DNA from: Ideonella alba
GTDB taxonomy: Bacteria; Pseudomonadota; Gammaproteobacteria; Burkholderiales; Burkholderiaceae_C
NCBI RefSeq assembly: GCF_018069875.1
Contig: NZ_JAGQDF010000015.1
Location: forward strand, 96,783 to 160,782
Length of the DNA: 64,000 nucleotides
Direction: 5' to 3'
Of this stretch, positions 46,860 through 60,604 are shown one piece after another. Within the stretch, counting starts at the first letter, position 1; every line of letters starts with the position of its first letter. The notes below the pieces were generated by a model. It worked only from the letters and a program-made list of their open reading frames with translations, was not told the DNA's origin and ran no database searches. Made by a program: the position numbers and the translations under genes.

Positions 46860-47521
46860 GTGATGTGGCTGGCCAGCGCCGGCGTGTCCAGATGAGGCAG
46901 GGTGTTGAAGCTCAACAGGCTGTGGCGACTGGCCGACGCCACCATCTCGCACAGCGCGCTGTTGCGCAGGCGCATGTTCAGGTCCACCACGCTGGCCGGC
47001 GGCGCGTCCAGCACCAGTCCCACGGCGGTGGAGATCGGCCCGCCGCTGGACACCACCAGCACGTGCCCCTGGTGGTGTTCGCGGGCGCGCGCCAGCGCAT
47101 CGGCCACGCCGGCCCGGAACTCGGCATGGCTGGGCATGCCCTGCGGCTGCGACCGGCCGTCCATCCAGGCCAGCAGTCCCTCGCGCAGCAGCCGGAAGTG
47201 CTGGCGCGCCTGCTCGGGCGTGCGGGCCCGCGGCAGCTCGCCCGGGTGGATGGCGCGCACCACGGCGTCGCTGTCGTACTCGTCCAGGCCGGCCAGCACG
47301 TCGGCCTCGGGCAGCGGCCGGGCGTAGCCCTCCATCAGGGCCTGCAGGCTCTGGCGGTGGCGCTTGAGCCGCCCGGTCAGCACCCGGTCGAAGACCAGAC
47401 CGTGGCGGGCCAGGTGCTCGCCCAGCAGCCGGCACTGCACCGCGCCCAGCGCGCTGAGTTGGTCGTAGTCGTCGGCGCCGAATGAGGCCTGCCCATGGCG
47501 CACGAGGTAAAGGCGTCCCAT
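46850..47521 (-). CDS. Histidine phosphatase family protein
   Basis: A 223-residue phosphatase of the phosphoglycerate-mutase superfamily. The catalytic RHG is at residues 8-10 (LVRHGQASFGADDYD), with the second His in VSSGGPISTAVG replaced by Gly-Gly, and Arg in TGRLKRHRQSL. Substrates in this class are diverse small phosphates. The loss of a clear second catalytic His needs checking by alignment. The ATG at 47521 leaves 181 nt to the hybrid kinase. Confidence 0.85.
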   Translation of the reverse strand: MGRLYLVRHGQASFGADDYDQLSALGAVQCRLLGEHLARHGLVFDRVLTGRLKRHRQSLQALMEGYARPLPEADVLAGLDEYDSDAVVRAIHPGELPRARTPEQARQHFRLLREGLLAWMDGRSQPQGMPSHAEFRAGVADALARAREHHQGHVLVVSSGGPISTAVGLVLDAPPASVVDLNMRLRNSALCEMVASASRHSLLSFNTLPHLDTPALASHITYA

Positions 47522-47702
47522 GGCCGGCGATTGTGGCGGCGCCGCCGCGAGCGCCGATGTCGCTTGGGCGACGCCCCCCGGGAAGACCCTGGCGACCGAG
47601 AAACCCCGGTTTCGGGTGGTTTATTGGCTCAGTAACGGTGTCGGGCAGTCGAAACAATCGTTCAGGCGCCGAGGTCCGCCCGGGCGCCCTGTCGTCACGC
47701 CC

Positions 47703-52378
<4,676 letters not shown>

Positions 52379-52382
<4 letters not shown>

Positions 52383-53371
52383 GCGGCACCACCGACTTCC
52401 TGCCCCCCGAGCTGCTGGGCGGCCAGCGACCTTGCCTGCTGGTGGTGGACGACGAGCCGCTCAATGTGCAGGCGCTCTACACCGTCTTTGCCAAGGACTG
52501 CCAGGTGCTGGTGGCCACCGACGGCGAATCGGCGCTGGCGCTGTGTGCCCGCCGCCAGCCCGACCTGGTGCTGCTGGACATCGGCATGCCGGGCATCGAC
52601 GGCTTCGAGGTCTGCCGCCGCCTGCAGGCGCACCCGTCCACGCGCGGCGTGCCGGTGATCTTCGTCACCGCCCGCGATGATGCCGACGCCGAGACCCAGG
52701 GCCTGTCCTGCGGCGCGGTGGACTTCATCGTCAAGCCCATCCACCCGGCCATCGTGCGGGCGCGGGTGCGCACCCACCTCACGCTCAAGCTGCAGAGCGA
52801 CCTGCTGCGCCAGATGGTGTTCATCGATGGCCTGACCGGCGTGCACAACCGACGCTTCTTCGACGAGCGGCTGGACGCCGAGTGGGGCCGCGCGATGCGC
52901 AACCGCACGCCACTGAGCCTGCTGATGGTGGACATCGACCACTTCAAGCGCCTGAACGACCAGCTCGGCCACCAGGCCGGCGACCAGCGCTTGCGCCAGG
53001 TGGCCGAGGTGCTGCGCCGCTGCATCCGGCGCACCAGTGACGTGGTGGCCCGCTACGGCGGTGAGGAATTCGCCTGCGTGCTGCCCGACAGCGAGCCCGA
53101 TGCGGTGATGCTGCTGGGCCGGATGATCGTCGAGCGCGTGCGTGAGGACATCGGGCAGCTCCACCCCGACCATCCGTCGACCGTCAGCGTGGGCGTGGCC
53201 TGCAAGCCGGCCGACTTCGATCCGCGCCACGGCGGCTTCCAGGACCTGCTGGCGCTGGCCGACAGCCAGCTCTACGCGGCCAAGGCCGCCGGACGCAACA
53301 CGCTGCGTGGGCGGGTGATCGGCCAGGCCGAGGCACTGGCGCTGCCGTCGATGTCGCTGGCCGGGAACTGA
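52379..53371 (+). CDS. Response regulator with GGDEF diguanylate cyclase domain
   Basis: A 330-residue cytoplasmic protein. The REC domain (18-135) has phospho-Asp67 in LLDIGMPG. The GGDEF domain (about 150-315) carries GGEEF at 227-231, so it should be active, and an RxxD inhibition site at 218-221 exactly five residues ahead. It makes c-di-GMP from two GTP. The ATG overlaps the kinase stop by 4 nt, so the pair is co-translated; phosphate from the HPt domain of the kinase is the likely input. It ends next to the convergent MarR gene. Confidence 0.94.
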
Positions 53372-53812
53372 TCAGCCCTGGCGTGCCAGCTGGCGGGCAC
53401 GCTCCAGCACCTGGTCCAGCGCGCGCTGCAGCAGCGCCTTCTCGTCGTCGCTGAGCCCCTCGAAGAGATAGGCCTCGCGGGCCTGCACCATCGGCACGAT
53501 CTTGCGGTAGAGCGCCTGTCCGGCGGGCAGCAGGCTGAGCAGGTAGCCGCGGCCGTCGTCGGGGTCGTCCTCGCGCGCGATCCAGCCGGCCTTGAGCATG
53601 CGGGCCACGGCGCGGCTGGTGCGCATCTTGTCCATCGTCGTGTGCTCGATCAGCGCGGTGGTCTTCATCGGGCTCTGCTCGGCCAGCGCGGCCAGCACGC
53701 GCCACTCGTCGCGGCTGAGGTCGAAGCGCTCGGCGTAGACCTGCGCCATCGAGCGGCTGACCGCTTCGGCCAGCACCGCCAGGCGGTAGGGGAAGAACTC
53801 ATCGAGCTTCAT
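53372..53812 (-). CDS. MarR family transcriptional regulator
   Basis: A 146-residue winged-helix regulator. MKLDEFFPYRLAVLAEAVSRSM starts the protein; the DNA-binding part is LIEHTTMDKMRTSRAVARMLKAGWIAREDDPDDGRGYLLSL. It is divergent from the VOC/monooxygenase operon and very likely represses it through the palindrome at 53912-53931. I chose the ATG at 53812; one at 53836 adds eight residues. A half-site like the operator (ATGGTAAC, 53823-53830) lies just before its start, which suggests it also controls itself. Confidence 0.9.
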   Translation of the reverse strand: MKLDEFFPYRLAVLAEAVSRSMAQVYAERFDLSRDEWRVLAALAEQSPMKTTALIEHTTMDKMRTSRAVARMLKAGWIAREDDPDDGRGYLLSLLPAGQALYRKIVPMVQAREAYLFEGLSDDEKALLQRALDQVLERARQLARQG

Positions 53813-53901
53813 CACGGGTCTGATGGTAACAAGCATGACGATGTGGCGCAGCGAGCGATCAGGGCTTACCCTTGTATGGGCTCAGGAGTGACGAATCGGC
53901 C

Positions 53902-53931
53902 TTGACCTCGAATAGTAACGCTGGTTACTAT
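53902..53931 (+). promoter_or_regulatory. Promoter of the VOC-monooxygenase operon
   Basis: TTGACC (53902-53907) and TACTAT (53926-53931) are 18 bp apart. The -10 hexamer and most of the spacer lie inside the MarR-type palindrome. Confidence 0.72.
53912..53931. promoter_or_regulatory. 20-bp palindromic operator, probably for the MarR regulator
   Basis: ATAGTAAC and GTTACTAT form a perfect 8-bp inverted repeat with a 4-bp centre (GCTG). Binding here would block the -10 element. MarR dimers commonly recognise such palindromes; this link is inferred from position. Confidence 0.75.
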
Positions 53932-53959
53932 ATCGCCCATCACACCGCCGGAGACCGCC

Positions 53960-54496
53960 ATGCCCATCGAACGCATCCACCACGTTGCCTACCGCTGCAA
54001 GGACGCCAAGCAGACCGTCGAGTGGTACGGCAAGTACCTGGGCATGAACTTCATCCTGGCCATCGCCGAGGACCAGGTACCCTCGACCAAGGCGCCGGAC
54101 CCGTACATGCACGTCTTCCTGGACGCCGGCGCCGGCAACGTGCTGGCCTTCTTCGAGCTGCCCAACTCGCCCGCCATGGGCCGCGACCAGAACACGCCCG
54201 AGTGGGTGCAGCACATCGCCTTCAAGGTGGGCAGCGTGGACGAGCTCGAGCAGATCAAGGCCCGGCTGCAGGCCGACGGCATCGAGGTGGTGGGACTGAC
54301 CGACCACACCATCTTCAAGTCGATCTACTTCTTCGACCCCAACGGCCACCGGCTGGAGCTGGCTGCCGACACCGCCACGCCCAAGATGGCCAAGGACCTG
54401 GACGAGGTGAAGTGGGCCATGCTCAACGAGTGGGCCCAGACCAAGCGCGCGCCCAAGCACGCCGCCTGGATGCACGAGTCCGAGTTCAAGCACTGA
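53960..54496 (+). CDS. VOC family dioxygenase/glyoxalase-like protein
   Basis: A 178-residue protein with the vicinal oxygen chelate fold: MPIERIHHVAYRCKDAKQTVEWYGKYLGM at the start, HIAFKVGSVDELEQIKARL in the middle and SIYFFDPNGHRLELA near residue 135, which provide the metal-binding His and Glu positions. Such proteins cleave aromatic rings, isomerise glyoxals or bind drugs. The companion monooxygenase suggests degradation of an aromatic compound. The next gene starts at its stop codon (TGATG). Confidence 0.88.
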   Translation: MPIERIHHVAYRCKDAKQTVEWYGKYLGMNFILAIAEDQVPSTKAPDPYMHVFLDAGAGNVLAFFELPNSPAMGRDQNTPEWVQHIAFKVGSVDELEQIKARLQADGIEVVGLTDHTIFKSIYFFDPNGHRLELAADTATPKMAKDLDEVKWAMLNEWAQTKRAPKHAAWMHESEFKH

Positions 54497-56142
54497 TGTC
54501 CAGCACCGATCGGCAGCCCGTCATGCAGAAGACCTACACCTATCCCGAGTTCGCCTACCGCTGCTCGGACGAGCAGCACCTGGGCACCGTCAAGCGCCAC
54601 CCGGTGGTGGTGATCGGCGCCGGCCCGATCGGCCTGACCCAGGCGCTGGACTGCGCAGCCTACGGCATCCCGGTGGTGGTGCTGGACGACAACAACACCG
54701 TCAGCATCGGTTCGCGCGCGGTCTGCTACGCCAAGCGCCCGCTGGAGATCTGGGACCGCCTGGGCGTGGCCGAGCGCATGGTCGAGAAGGGCGTGAGCTG
54801 GAAGGTGGGCAAGGTCTTCTTCAAGGACGAGCTGGCCTACAGCTTCGACCTGCTGCCCGAGCCGGCACACAAGATGCCGGCGATGATCAACCTGCAGCAG
54901 TACTACCTCGAGGAATACATGGTCGAGGCCTGCAACGCCTCGCCGCTGGTGGACCTGCGCTGGAAGCACAAGCTGCTGGCGATCCAGCAGAAGGACGACC
55001 ACGCCGTGCTGACGGTGCAGACGCCCGACGGCGTCTTCACGATGGAAGCCACCTGGGTCATCGCCGCCGACGGCGCCAACAGCGACACCCGCAAGATGGT
55101 CGACGGCCAGTTCACCGGCCAGTTCTTCCAGGACCGCTTCCTGATCGCCGATGTGGTGATGAAGGCCGACTTCCCGACCGAGCGCTGGTTCTGGTTCGAC
55201 CCGCCCTTCTACAGCCGCCAGGGCAAGCCCACCAGCGTGCTGCTGCACAAGCAGAGCGACAACGTCTGGCGCATCGACTTCCAGCTCGGCTGGGACAGCG
55301 ACCCCGACGAGGAGAAGAAGCCCGAGAACGTGATCCCGCGGATCCAGGCGATGCTGGGCCCCGACGCGCAGTTCGAGCTGGAGTGGGTCTCGGTCTACCA
55401 GTTCGCCTGCCGGCGCATTGACAACTTCCGCTACGGCCGCGTGCTGTTCACCGGCGACGCCGCGCACCAGGTCTCGCCCTTTGGCGCGCGCGGCGCCAAC
55501 ACCGGCGTGCAGGACGTCGACAACCTGACCTGGAAGCTCAAGCTGGTGCTGGCCGGCCGCGCACCCGAGGCGCTGATCGACAGCTACCACGCCGAGCGTG
55601 CCTACGCGGCCGACGACAACCTGAAGAACTCCACCCGCTCGACCGACTTCATCACGCCCAAGAGCCGCGGCAGCCTGCGCTACCGTGACGCCGTGCTGGA
55701 GCTGGCCAAGACCGAGGCCTTCGCCCGCCCGCTGGTCAACAGCGGCCGCCTCTCCATGCCGACGCCCTACCTGGCGTCGCCGCTGAACACGCCCGACACC
55801 GATGCCTTCGCCGGCCAGATGCGACCCGGCACCAACTGCGCCGACGCGCCCGTCGAGGTCAAGGGCCAGCGCAGCTGGCTGCTCAAGCACCTGGGCGGCA
55901 GCTTCGTGCTGCTGGCCTTTGGCGATGCACCGGCCGAGTCGATCGAGGTCAATGGCGTATTGACCCGCGTGCTGCATGTGGGCCGCGACCTGCACGACAT
56001 CGACGGCCTGGTGGCCGAACGCTATGACGCCCAGCCCGGCACGGTCTACCTGATCCGCCCCGACCAGCATGTGGCCGCCCGCTGGCGCACTTTTGAGGCC
56101 GAGCGCGCCACCGACGCGCTGCGCCGCTGCCTGGCCGCCTGA
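54496..56142 (+). CDS. FAD-dependent aromatic-ring monooxygenase-like protein
   Basis: A 548-residue flavoprotein of the class A hydroxylase family (relatives of MhpA and phenol hydroxylase). The FAD-binding turn VVVIGAGPIGLTQAL is near residues 36-50, the DG motif WVIAADGANSDTRK near 190 and the second FAD motif LFTGDAAHQVSPFGARGANTG near 320. It probably hydroxylates an aromatic acid or phenol with NAD(P)H and O2; the substrate is unknown. It is the second gene of the MarR-controlled operon, overlapping the VOC gene by 1 nt. Confidence 0.92.
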   Translation: MSSTDRQPVMQKTYTYPEFAYRCSDEQHLGTVKRHPVVVIGAGPIGLTQALDCAAYGIPVVVLDDNNTVSIGSRAVCYAKRPLEIWDRLGVAERMVEKGVSWKVGKVFFKDELAYSFDLLPEPAHKMPAMINLQQYYLEEYMVEACNASPLVDLRWKHKLLAIQQKDDHAVLTVQTPDGVFTMEATWVIAADGANSDTRKMVDGQFTGQFFQDRFLIADVVMKADFPTERWFWFDPPFYSRQGKPTSVLLHKQSDNVWRIDFQLGWDSDPDEEKKPENVIPRIQAMLGPDAQFELEWVSVYQFACRRIDNFRYGRVLFTGDAAHQVSPFGARGANTGVQDVDNLTWKLKLVLAGRAPEALIDSYHAERAYAADDNLKNSTRSTDFITPKSRGSLRYRDAVLELAKTEAFARPLVNSGRLSMPTPYLASPLNTPDTDAFAGQMRPGTNCADAPVEVKGQRSWLLKHLGGSFVLLAFGDAPAESIEVNGVLTRVLHVGRDLHDIDGLVAERYDAQPGTVYLIRPDQHVAARWRTFEAERATDALRRCLAA

Positions 56143-56156
56143 CCAAGGACCCCGCG

Positions 56157-56354
56157 ATGAGCACGCTCCACACCGAACCCCGCATCGCCGACCCGGACGG
56201 CTTCTACGAGGAACTGATCGACAGCCAGCGCGAACTCAGCGACGAGCAGGTCGAGCTGATGAACGCCAAGCTGGTGCTGATCCTTGCCAACCACATCGGC
56301 GACCGCGCCGTGCTGAGTGCCGCGCTGAAGCTGGCGCGGCCCACGGGCACCTGA
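56157..56354 (+). CDS. DUF2783 small protein
   Basis: A 65-residue helical protein of the DUF2783 family, which is found next to this type of FAD monooxygenase. It reads DPDGFYEELIDSQRELSDEQVELMNAKLVLILANHIGD, an acidic pair of helices. It starts 14 nt after the monooxygenase stop and ends next to the convergent selO. A role as a small partner of the monooxygenase is inferred from conserved context. Confidence 0.85.
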   Translation: MSTLHTEPRIADPDGFYEELIDSQRELSDEQVELMNAKLVLILANHIGDRAVLSAALKLARPTGT

Positions 56355-57860
56355 TCAGGTGCCGCAGAAGGTCTGGTAGCCCGCGGTCACCGCCACCGGC
56401 GCGGGCTCGGCAAAGACGGCATCCTCGGCGCGTTCGTCAAAGGGCGAGCGCACCACCGCCAGCAGGCGCTCAAAGGGCGCCAGATCGCCGCGCTCCTGCG
56501 CGGCGTCCAATGCAGCCTCCACCTGGTGGTTGCGGGCGATGTAGGCGGGGTTGGCGCGCCGCATGGCCGCGCGCTCGGCATCGCCCGCGCCGGCGCGCCG
56601 GGCGCGCCAGCGTTGCAGCCACGCGGCCAGCGCCTCGTCGGCCTCGGGCGCGAACAGCGCGCGCAGCGCCGCCTCGTCGCCATCGGCCGCGCTGTTGAGC
56701 GCGCGGAAGGCCTGCGTGAAGTCGATCTGGCGCGGCTGCAGCAGGGCCAGGAAGGCCTGGGCCAGCGCCTCGTCGACCTCGTCGTCGGACCATGGCAGGC
56801 CCAGCTTGTCGCGCATCACCGCCAGCCATTCGGCGCGGTAGAGCGCCGGGAAGGCGTCGACCACGCCGGTAGCCAGGTGCAGCGCCTGCTGCTCGTCATC
56901 CGACAGCAGTGGCAGCAGGCACTCGGCCAGGCGGGCCAGGTTCCAGCGCGCGATCAGCGGCTGGTTGGCATAGGCGTAGCGGCCCGCCACATCGATCGAG
57001 CTGAACACCGTGCGAGGACCGTAGGCCTCCATGAAGGCACAGGGGCCGTAGTCGATCGTCTCGCCCGAGATGGTCATGTTGTCGGTGTTCATCACGCCGT
57101 GGATGAAGCCCACGCCCATCCAGCGGGCGACCAGCGCCGCCTGGCGCCGCGCCACCCCCTGCAGCAGCGCCAGAAAGCGCTCGGGGCGGCCGGCGGCGTC
57201 GGGCTGGTGGCGCTCGATCGCATGCTCGGCCAGTGCCCGCAATGATTCGCCCTCGCCCCAGGCGGCGGCAAACTGGAAGCTGCCCACGCGCAGATGGCTG
57301 GCCGCCACGCGGGTGAGGACCGCGCCGGGCAAGGGCCGCTCGCGCCAGACGGTTTCGCCGGTGGCGACCGCAGCCAGCGAGCGCGTGGTGGGAATGCCCA
57401 GCGCATGCATCGCCTCGGACACCAGGAACTCGCGCAGCACCGGCCCCTGCGCCGCCTTGCCATCGCCACCGCGCGAGAACGGCGTGCGCCCGCTGCCCTT
57501 GAGGGCCACATCGCGCAGGCGCCCCTGGCGGTCGACCAGCTCACCGATCAGCAGTGCCCGGCCATCGCCCAGCCGCGGCGAGAAACCGCCGAACTGGTGG
57601 CCAGCATAGGCCTGCGCCACCGGCCGGGCCGCCGCCGGCACCGCGTTGCCGGCCAGCACCGCCAGATCCTGCGGCGTGGCCAGCGCCTCGGGGTCCAGGC
57701 CCAGCTCGGCCGCCAGCGGCCCGTTGAGCGCCAGTGCGGCCGGCGTCGGCACGGCGGCCGGCGACCAGGGCTCGGCCATGGCCGGCACGGCAGCGGCAAA
57801 GCGGGCCTGCCAGAGGGCGTCGTGCAGGGTGGTCGGAGATCGGGCAGCGCCTGCGGTCAT
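56355..57860 (-). CDS. selO: Protein adenylyltransferase SelO
   Basis: A 501-residue pseudokinase-fold enzyme (YdiU/UPF0061) that transfers AMP to Ser, Thr or Tyr of target proteins and is linked to oxidative stress. Recognised segments are [23 protein letters not shown] near residue 88, [51 protein letters not shown] near 250-280 and [10 protein letters not shown] near 455. The bacterial enzyme has no selenocysteine but a Cys near the C-terminus (TFCGT) is present. The start at 57860 (MTAGAARSP) gives the usual length. Confidence 0.94.
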   Translation of the reverse strand: MTAGAARSPTTLHDALWQARFAAAVPAMAEPWSPAAVPTPAALALNGPLAAELGLDPEALATPQDLAVLAGNAVPAAARPVAQAYAGHQFGGFSPRLGDGRALLIGELVDRQGRLRDVALKGSGRTPFSRGGDGKAAQGPVLREFLVSEAMHALGIPTTRSLAAVATGETVWRERPLPGAVLTRVAASHLRVGSFQFAAAWGEGESLRALAEHAIERHQPDAAGRPERFLALLQGVARRQAALVARWMGVGFIHGVMNTDNMTISGETIDYGPCAFMEAYGPRTVFSSIDVAGRYAYANQPLIARWNLARLAECLLPLLSDDEQQALHLATGVVDAFPALYRAEWLAVMRDKLGLPWSDDEVDEALAQAFLALLQPRQIDFTQAFRALNSAADGDEAALRALFAPEADEALAAWLQRWRARRAGAGDAERAAMRRANPAYIARNHQVEAALDAAQERGDLAPFERLLAVVRSPFDERAEDAVFAEPAPVAVTAGYQTFCGT

Positions 57861-58048
57861 GGGCCGGTGCGATAGGGCATGACCGCCAGCTTGCCGCAAA
57901 CCGCGCGGCGCTGCCGCCGCGCCCCCGGGAGGCCCCGCGGCGCGGCAGGACAAGCCGCGCCAGCAAGGCCCGGTGGGTTCGACGCCGCACAGACCAGCCC
58001 GCCGCAGCCACCTAAGGTGAGCGCCTGCACAACCTACCGGAGCGCTCC

Positions 58049-58612
58049 ATGACCACGTCACGACGCGATGTACACCGCCACCTCGCCGCGGCGGCCCTGG
58101 TGCTGCTGACGGCGGGCTGCCCGTTCGCGGCCCTGGCCGCGGGCGCCGACGACCTGGACCGCGATGCGCAGCAGGCGCTGCAGGCGATCTACCAGGCCAA
58201 TCCCACGGCCGAGCTGATCTCGCGGCGCGCCAAGGCCACGCTGGTGTTCCCCAAGATCGTCAAGGCCGGGCTGGTGTTCGGCGGCAGCTACGGCGAGGGT
58301 GTGCTGACGCAGCGCGGCAAGGCCAGCGAGTACTACAACTCGGTCTCGGCCTCCTGGGGCTGGCAGGCCGGCGCGGAGACCTACACCTACATCGTCTTCC
58401 TGATGAGCGACAAGGCCGTCAGCTACCTGGCACGCACCCAGGGCTGGGAGTTCGGTGTCGGCCCGTCGATCGTGGTGGTCAACGAAGGCGTCGCGAAGAA
58501 CCTGAGCACCTCCACGCTGAAGGACGATGCCTACGCCTTCATCACCGACCAGCAGGGGCTGATGGCCAGTCTCAGCATCGAGGGCACCAAGATCAGCCGC
58601 ATCAAGCGCTGA
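58049..58612 (+). CDS. SYLF/YSC84-related lipid-binding protein
   Basis: A 187-residue exported protein. The N-terminus [24 protein letters not shown] ends in a lipobox-like TAGC, so it may be a lipoprotein, or cleavage may be at ALAA after residue 30. The SYLF domain covers the rest ([53 protein letters not shown]), which binds phosphoinositides in eukaryotes. Its bacterial role is not established. Stop and following start overlap as TGATG, so it is coupled with the next gene. Confidence 0.85.
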   Translation: MTTSRRDVHRHLAAAALVLLTAGCPFAALAAGADDLDRDAQQALQAIYQANPTAELISRRAKATLVFPKIVKAGLVFGGSYGEGVLTQRGKASEYYNSVSASWGWQAGAETYTYIVFLMSDKAVSYLARTQGWEFGVGPSIVVVNEGVAKNLSTSTLKDDAYAFITDQQGLMASLSIEGTKISRIKR

Positions 58613-60285
58613 TGAGGCCACCCGTCGCGGCCCTGCTGGCCGGCGCCGTGTGCGCCGTGCCCCCGGTCGCGACGAACAGCGGGGCCGCACCCGTGGCACC
58701 CCGCCAGACCGTGTGCACGATCACGGTCAACTCCCCAGACGAAAAGAACGCCTTCCAGCGCCACCTGCCGGCGGCGGGGTCGCGTTTCGTCGAACTGGTC
58801 GAGCGCGGCCGGCCGGACTGGCTGGCCTCGGCCTGCCAGGCGCAGACCCGCTGCGACGTGCTGGTGATCTCCGGCCATTACGACGGCGGCAACGAGTTCT
58901 TCTCGGATCGGCTGGAGGGCAGCGAGTTTCTGCCGGTCGACGAGCTGGAGCGCGTGGCCTGCAGCAACACCTGTCCCGTCCTCTTCGCGTTGCTGAAGGA
59001 AGTGCACCTGTTCGGCTGCAACACGCTCAATGCGTCGGCACTGAGCACCGCCACCGCCGAGATCGTCCGCGGGCTGGTGCGCGAAGGACACTCCATCCGC
59101 GACACCGAGCAGCGCCTGCGGGCCCTCAACGCCGAGCATGGCCAGAGCAGCCGTGACCGCATGCGGCTGGTGTTCAAGGACGTGCCGGTGATCTATGGCT
59201 TCTCGTCGGTGGCGCCGCTGGGGCCGGTGGCGGCCTTGGCGCTGGACGCCTACTTCCGCAGTCGCGGCTCCGGCGAGATCGGCACGGGCCGCAGCAGCCC
59301 TCTTCTGCTGGGCCAGTTTGCCGCCTACGCCATGACATCAACACGTGGCATGACCGACCTGGATCCACATGCGCATGTGCGCCATGACATCTGCCAGTTC
59401 ACCGATACGCGCCTGACCCAGGCGCAGCGGGTGGACTTCGTGCACGAGTTGCTGCAGCGGGACATGTCGCAGATGCGGGTTCATCTCGACCGCATCCAGC
59501 GCCTCCTGTCCGGCCTGGCGGACAGCACGACGCCCGCCCCCGAGCTGGCGCTGGCACTGGACCGCATCGCCCAGGACCACCACGCCCGCGATCGGTTCCT
59601 GGCCTTTGCCCGCGATGCCGACCACCCGGCGGTCCGCGCGCGCCTGCTGCGGCTGGCGCAGACCCTGGGCTGGCTGAACGAGGACGAACGCCTGCGCGAG
59701 ACGGCCCGCATGCTGGGCGACGTGCTGGCGCGCGGTCCGGTCGGCCAGGCCGAGGTGGAACTGGCCTGCACCCTGAACCAGGGTGGAGAGCTCGACGGGC
59801 TGCCGGGGCCGGACCTGGCGCCGGTGATGCCGGCCGACAGCCTGTCGCATGCGGCACTCAGGGCCTGCCTGGGCGATCCGGCGGCCCGGGAGCGCACCGT
59901 GCTGGGCCTGGTGAGCGCGCAGACCGCGGAGGTCGAGGTGGCCCGCACCTACCTGCGGCAGCGGCCGATCACCGACACGGCTGAGCTGCGCAGGGTGTCC
60001 GCCGCCGTCGCCGACATGCCGGCCTCGGAGACCCAGGTCGGTGCACTGGAGGCGCTGGGGCGGCACCACCTGGCCGACCGCGAGATCCTGGCCCGGTTGA
60101 TCCGGCTCTATGCCAGCACCCCGTCATGGCGGGTGCAGACGGCGGTGGCCGGGATCCTGATCCGCGCCGACCTGCGCAGCCTGGGGCCGGCCGAGCTGGC
60201 GCAGACCCTGCGCAGCAGGCGGCGAGCGGCACCGCCCGGCGAGAACCTGATCGACGCACTGATCCGCCAGCTCGGGCGGGCCTGA
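58612..60285 (+). CDS. Secreted protein with caspase-like His/Cys pair and helical repeats
   Basis: A 557-residue protein I cannot name. A short signal peptide (1-27) is likely. Residues 80-145 resemble a clan CD (caspase/CHAT-like) peptidase core: CDVLVISGHYDGGNEFF with His89 after a hydrophobic strand, then LLKEVHLFGCNTLN with Cys136 after the next strand, 47 residues later. FKDVPVIYGFSSVAPLGPVAALALDAYF follows. From about 290 on there are short helical units (for example ALDRIAQDHHARDRFLAFARDADHPAVRARLLRLAQTL) that look like HEAT repeats. It starts in the stop codon of the SYLF gene. The active-site reading is an inference from pattern and spacing only. Confidence 0.72.
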   Translation: MRPPVAALLAGAVCAVPPVATNSGAAPVAPRQTVCTITVNSPDEKNAFQRHLPAAGSRFVELVERGRPDWLASACQAQTRCDVLVISGHYDGGNEFFSDRLEGSEFLPVDELERVACSNTCPVLFALLKEVHLFGCNTLNASALSTATAEIVRGLVREGHSIRDTEQRLRALNAEHGQSSRDRMRLVFKDVPVIYGFSSVAPLGPVAALALDAYFRSRGSGEIGTGRSSPLLLGQFAAYAMTSTRGMTDLDPHAHVRHDICQFTDTRLTQAQRVDFVHELLQRDMSQMRVHLDRIQRLLSGLADSTTPAPELALALDRIAQDHHARDRFLAFARDADHPAVRARLLRLAQTLGWLNEDERLRETARMLGDVLARGPVGQAEVELACTLNQGGELDGLPGPDLAPVMPADSLSHAALRACLGDPAARERTVLGLVSAQTAEVEVARTYLRQRPITDTAELRRVSAAVADMPASETQVGALEALGRHHLADREILARLIRLYASTPSWRVQTAVAGILIRADLRSLGPAELAQTLRSRRRAAPPGENLIDALIRQLGRA

Positions 60286-60394
60286 GGGCGCGGATCGGTG
60301 CGCTGGCACGGGTTGCGGGTTGACCGCAATCATGGCGCGCAGGTGCGCATCAGGCGCTGGTGGACGGCCGAGGCCGGCCATCGGCGTCAGGCGT

Positions 60395-60544
60395 TCACGG
60401 GCTTCGGCGCCCGGAGATCAGGTTGAACAGCAAGATCACCAGGGCCACGACCAGCAGCACATGGATCAGCCCGCCCAGGGTGGTCGATGTCACAAGCCCC
60501 AGCAGCCAGAGAATCAGCAAGACGGCAACGAAGGTGTAGAGCAT
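60395..60544 (-). CDS. Small membrane protein, lmo0937 family
   Basis: A 49-residue membrane peptide: MLYTFVAVLLILWLLGLVTS, TTLGGLIHVLLVVALVILLF, then NLISGRRSP. Two hydrophobic helices joined by a short turn match the lmo0937/DUF5670 family, which is often induced by stress. AAGGGGAA lies about 9 nt upstream of the ATG. The gene was found by reading the strand directly between the caspase-like and PRC-barrel genes. It lies close to the PRC-barrel protein gene on the same strand (60 nt). Confidence 0.87.
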   Translation of the reverse strand: MLYTFVAVLLILWLLGLVTSTTLGGLIHVLLVVALVILLFNLISGRRSP

Positions 60545-60604
60545 GGTGTCAGTTCCCCTTGAGAAAGGTGGGTGGCCGCGGCCGGAAGACCTTGTGGCGG
60601 CCCC

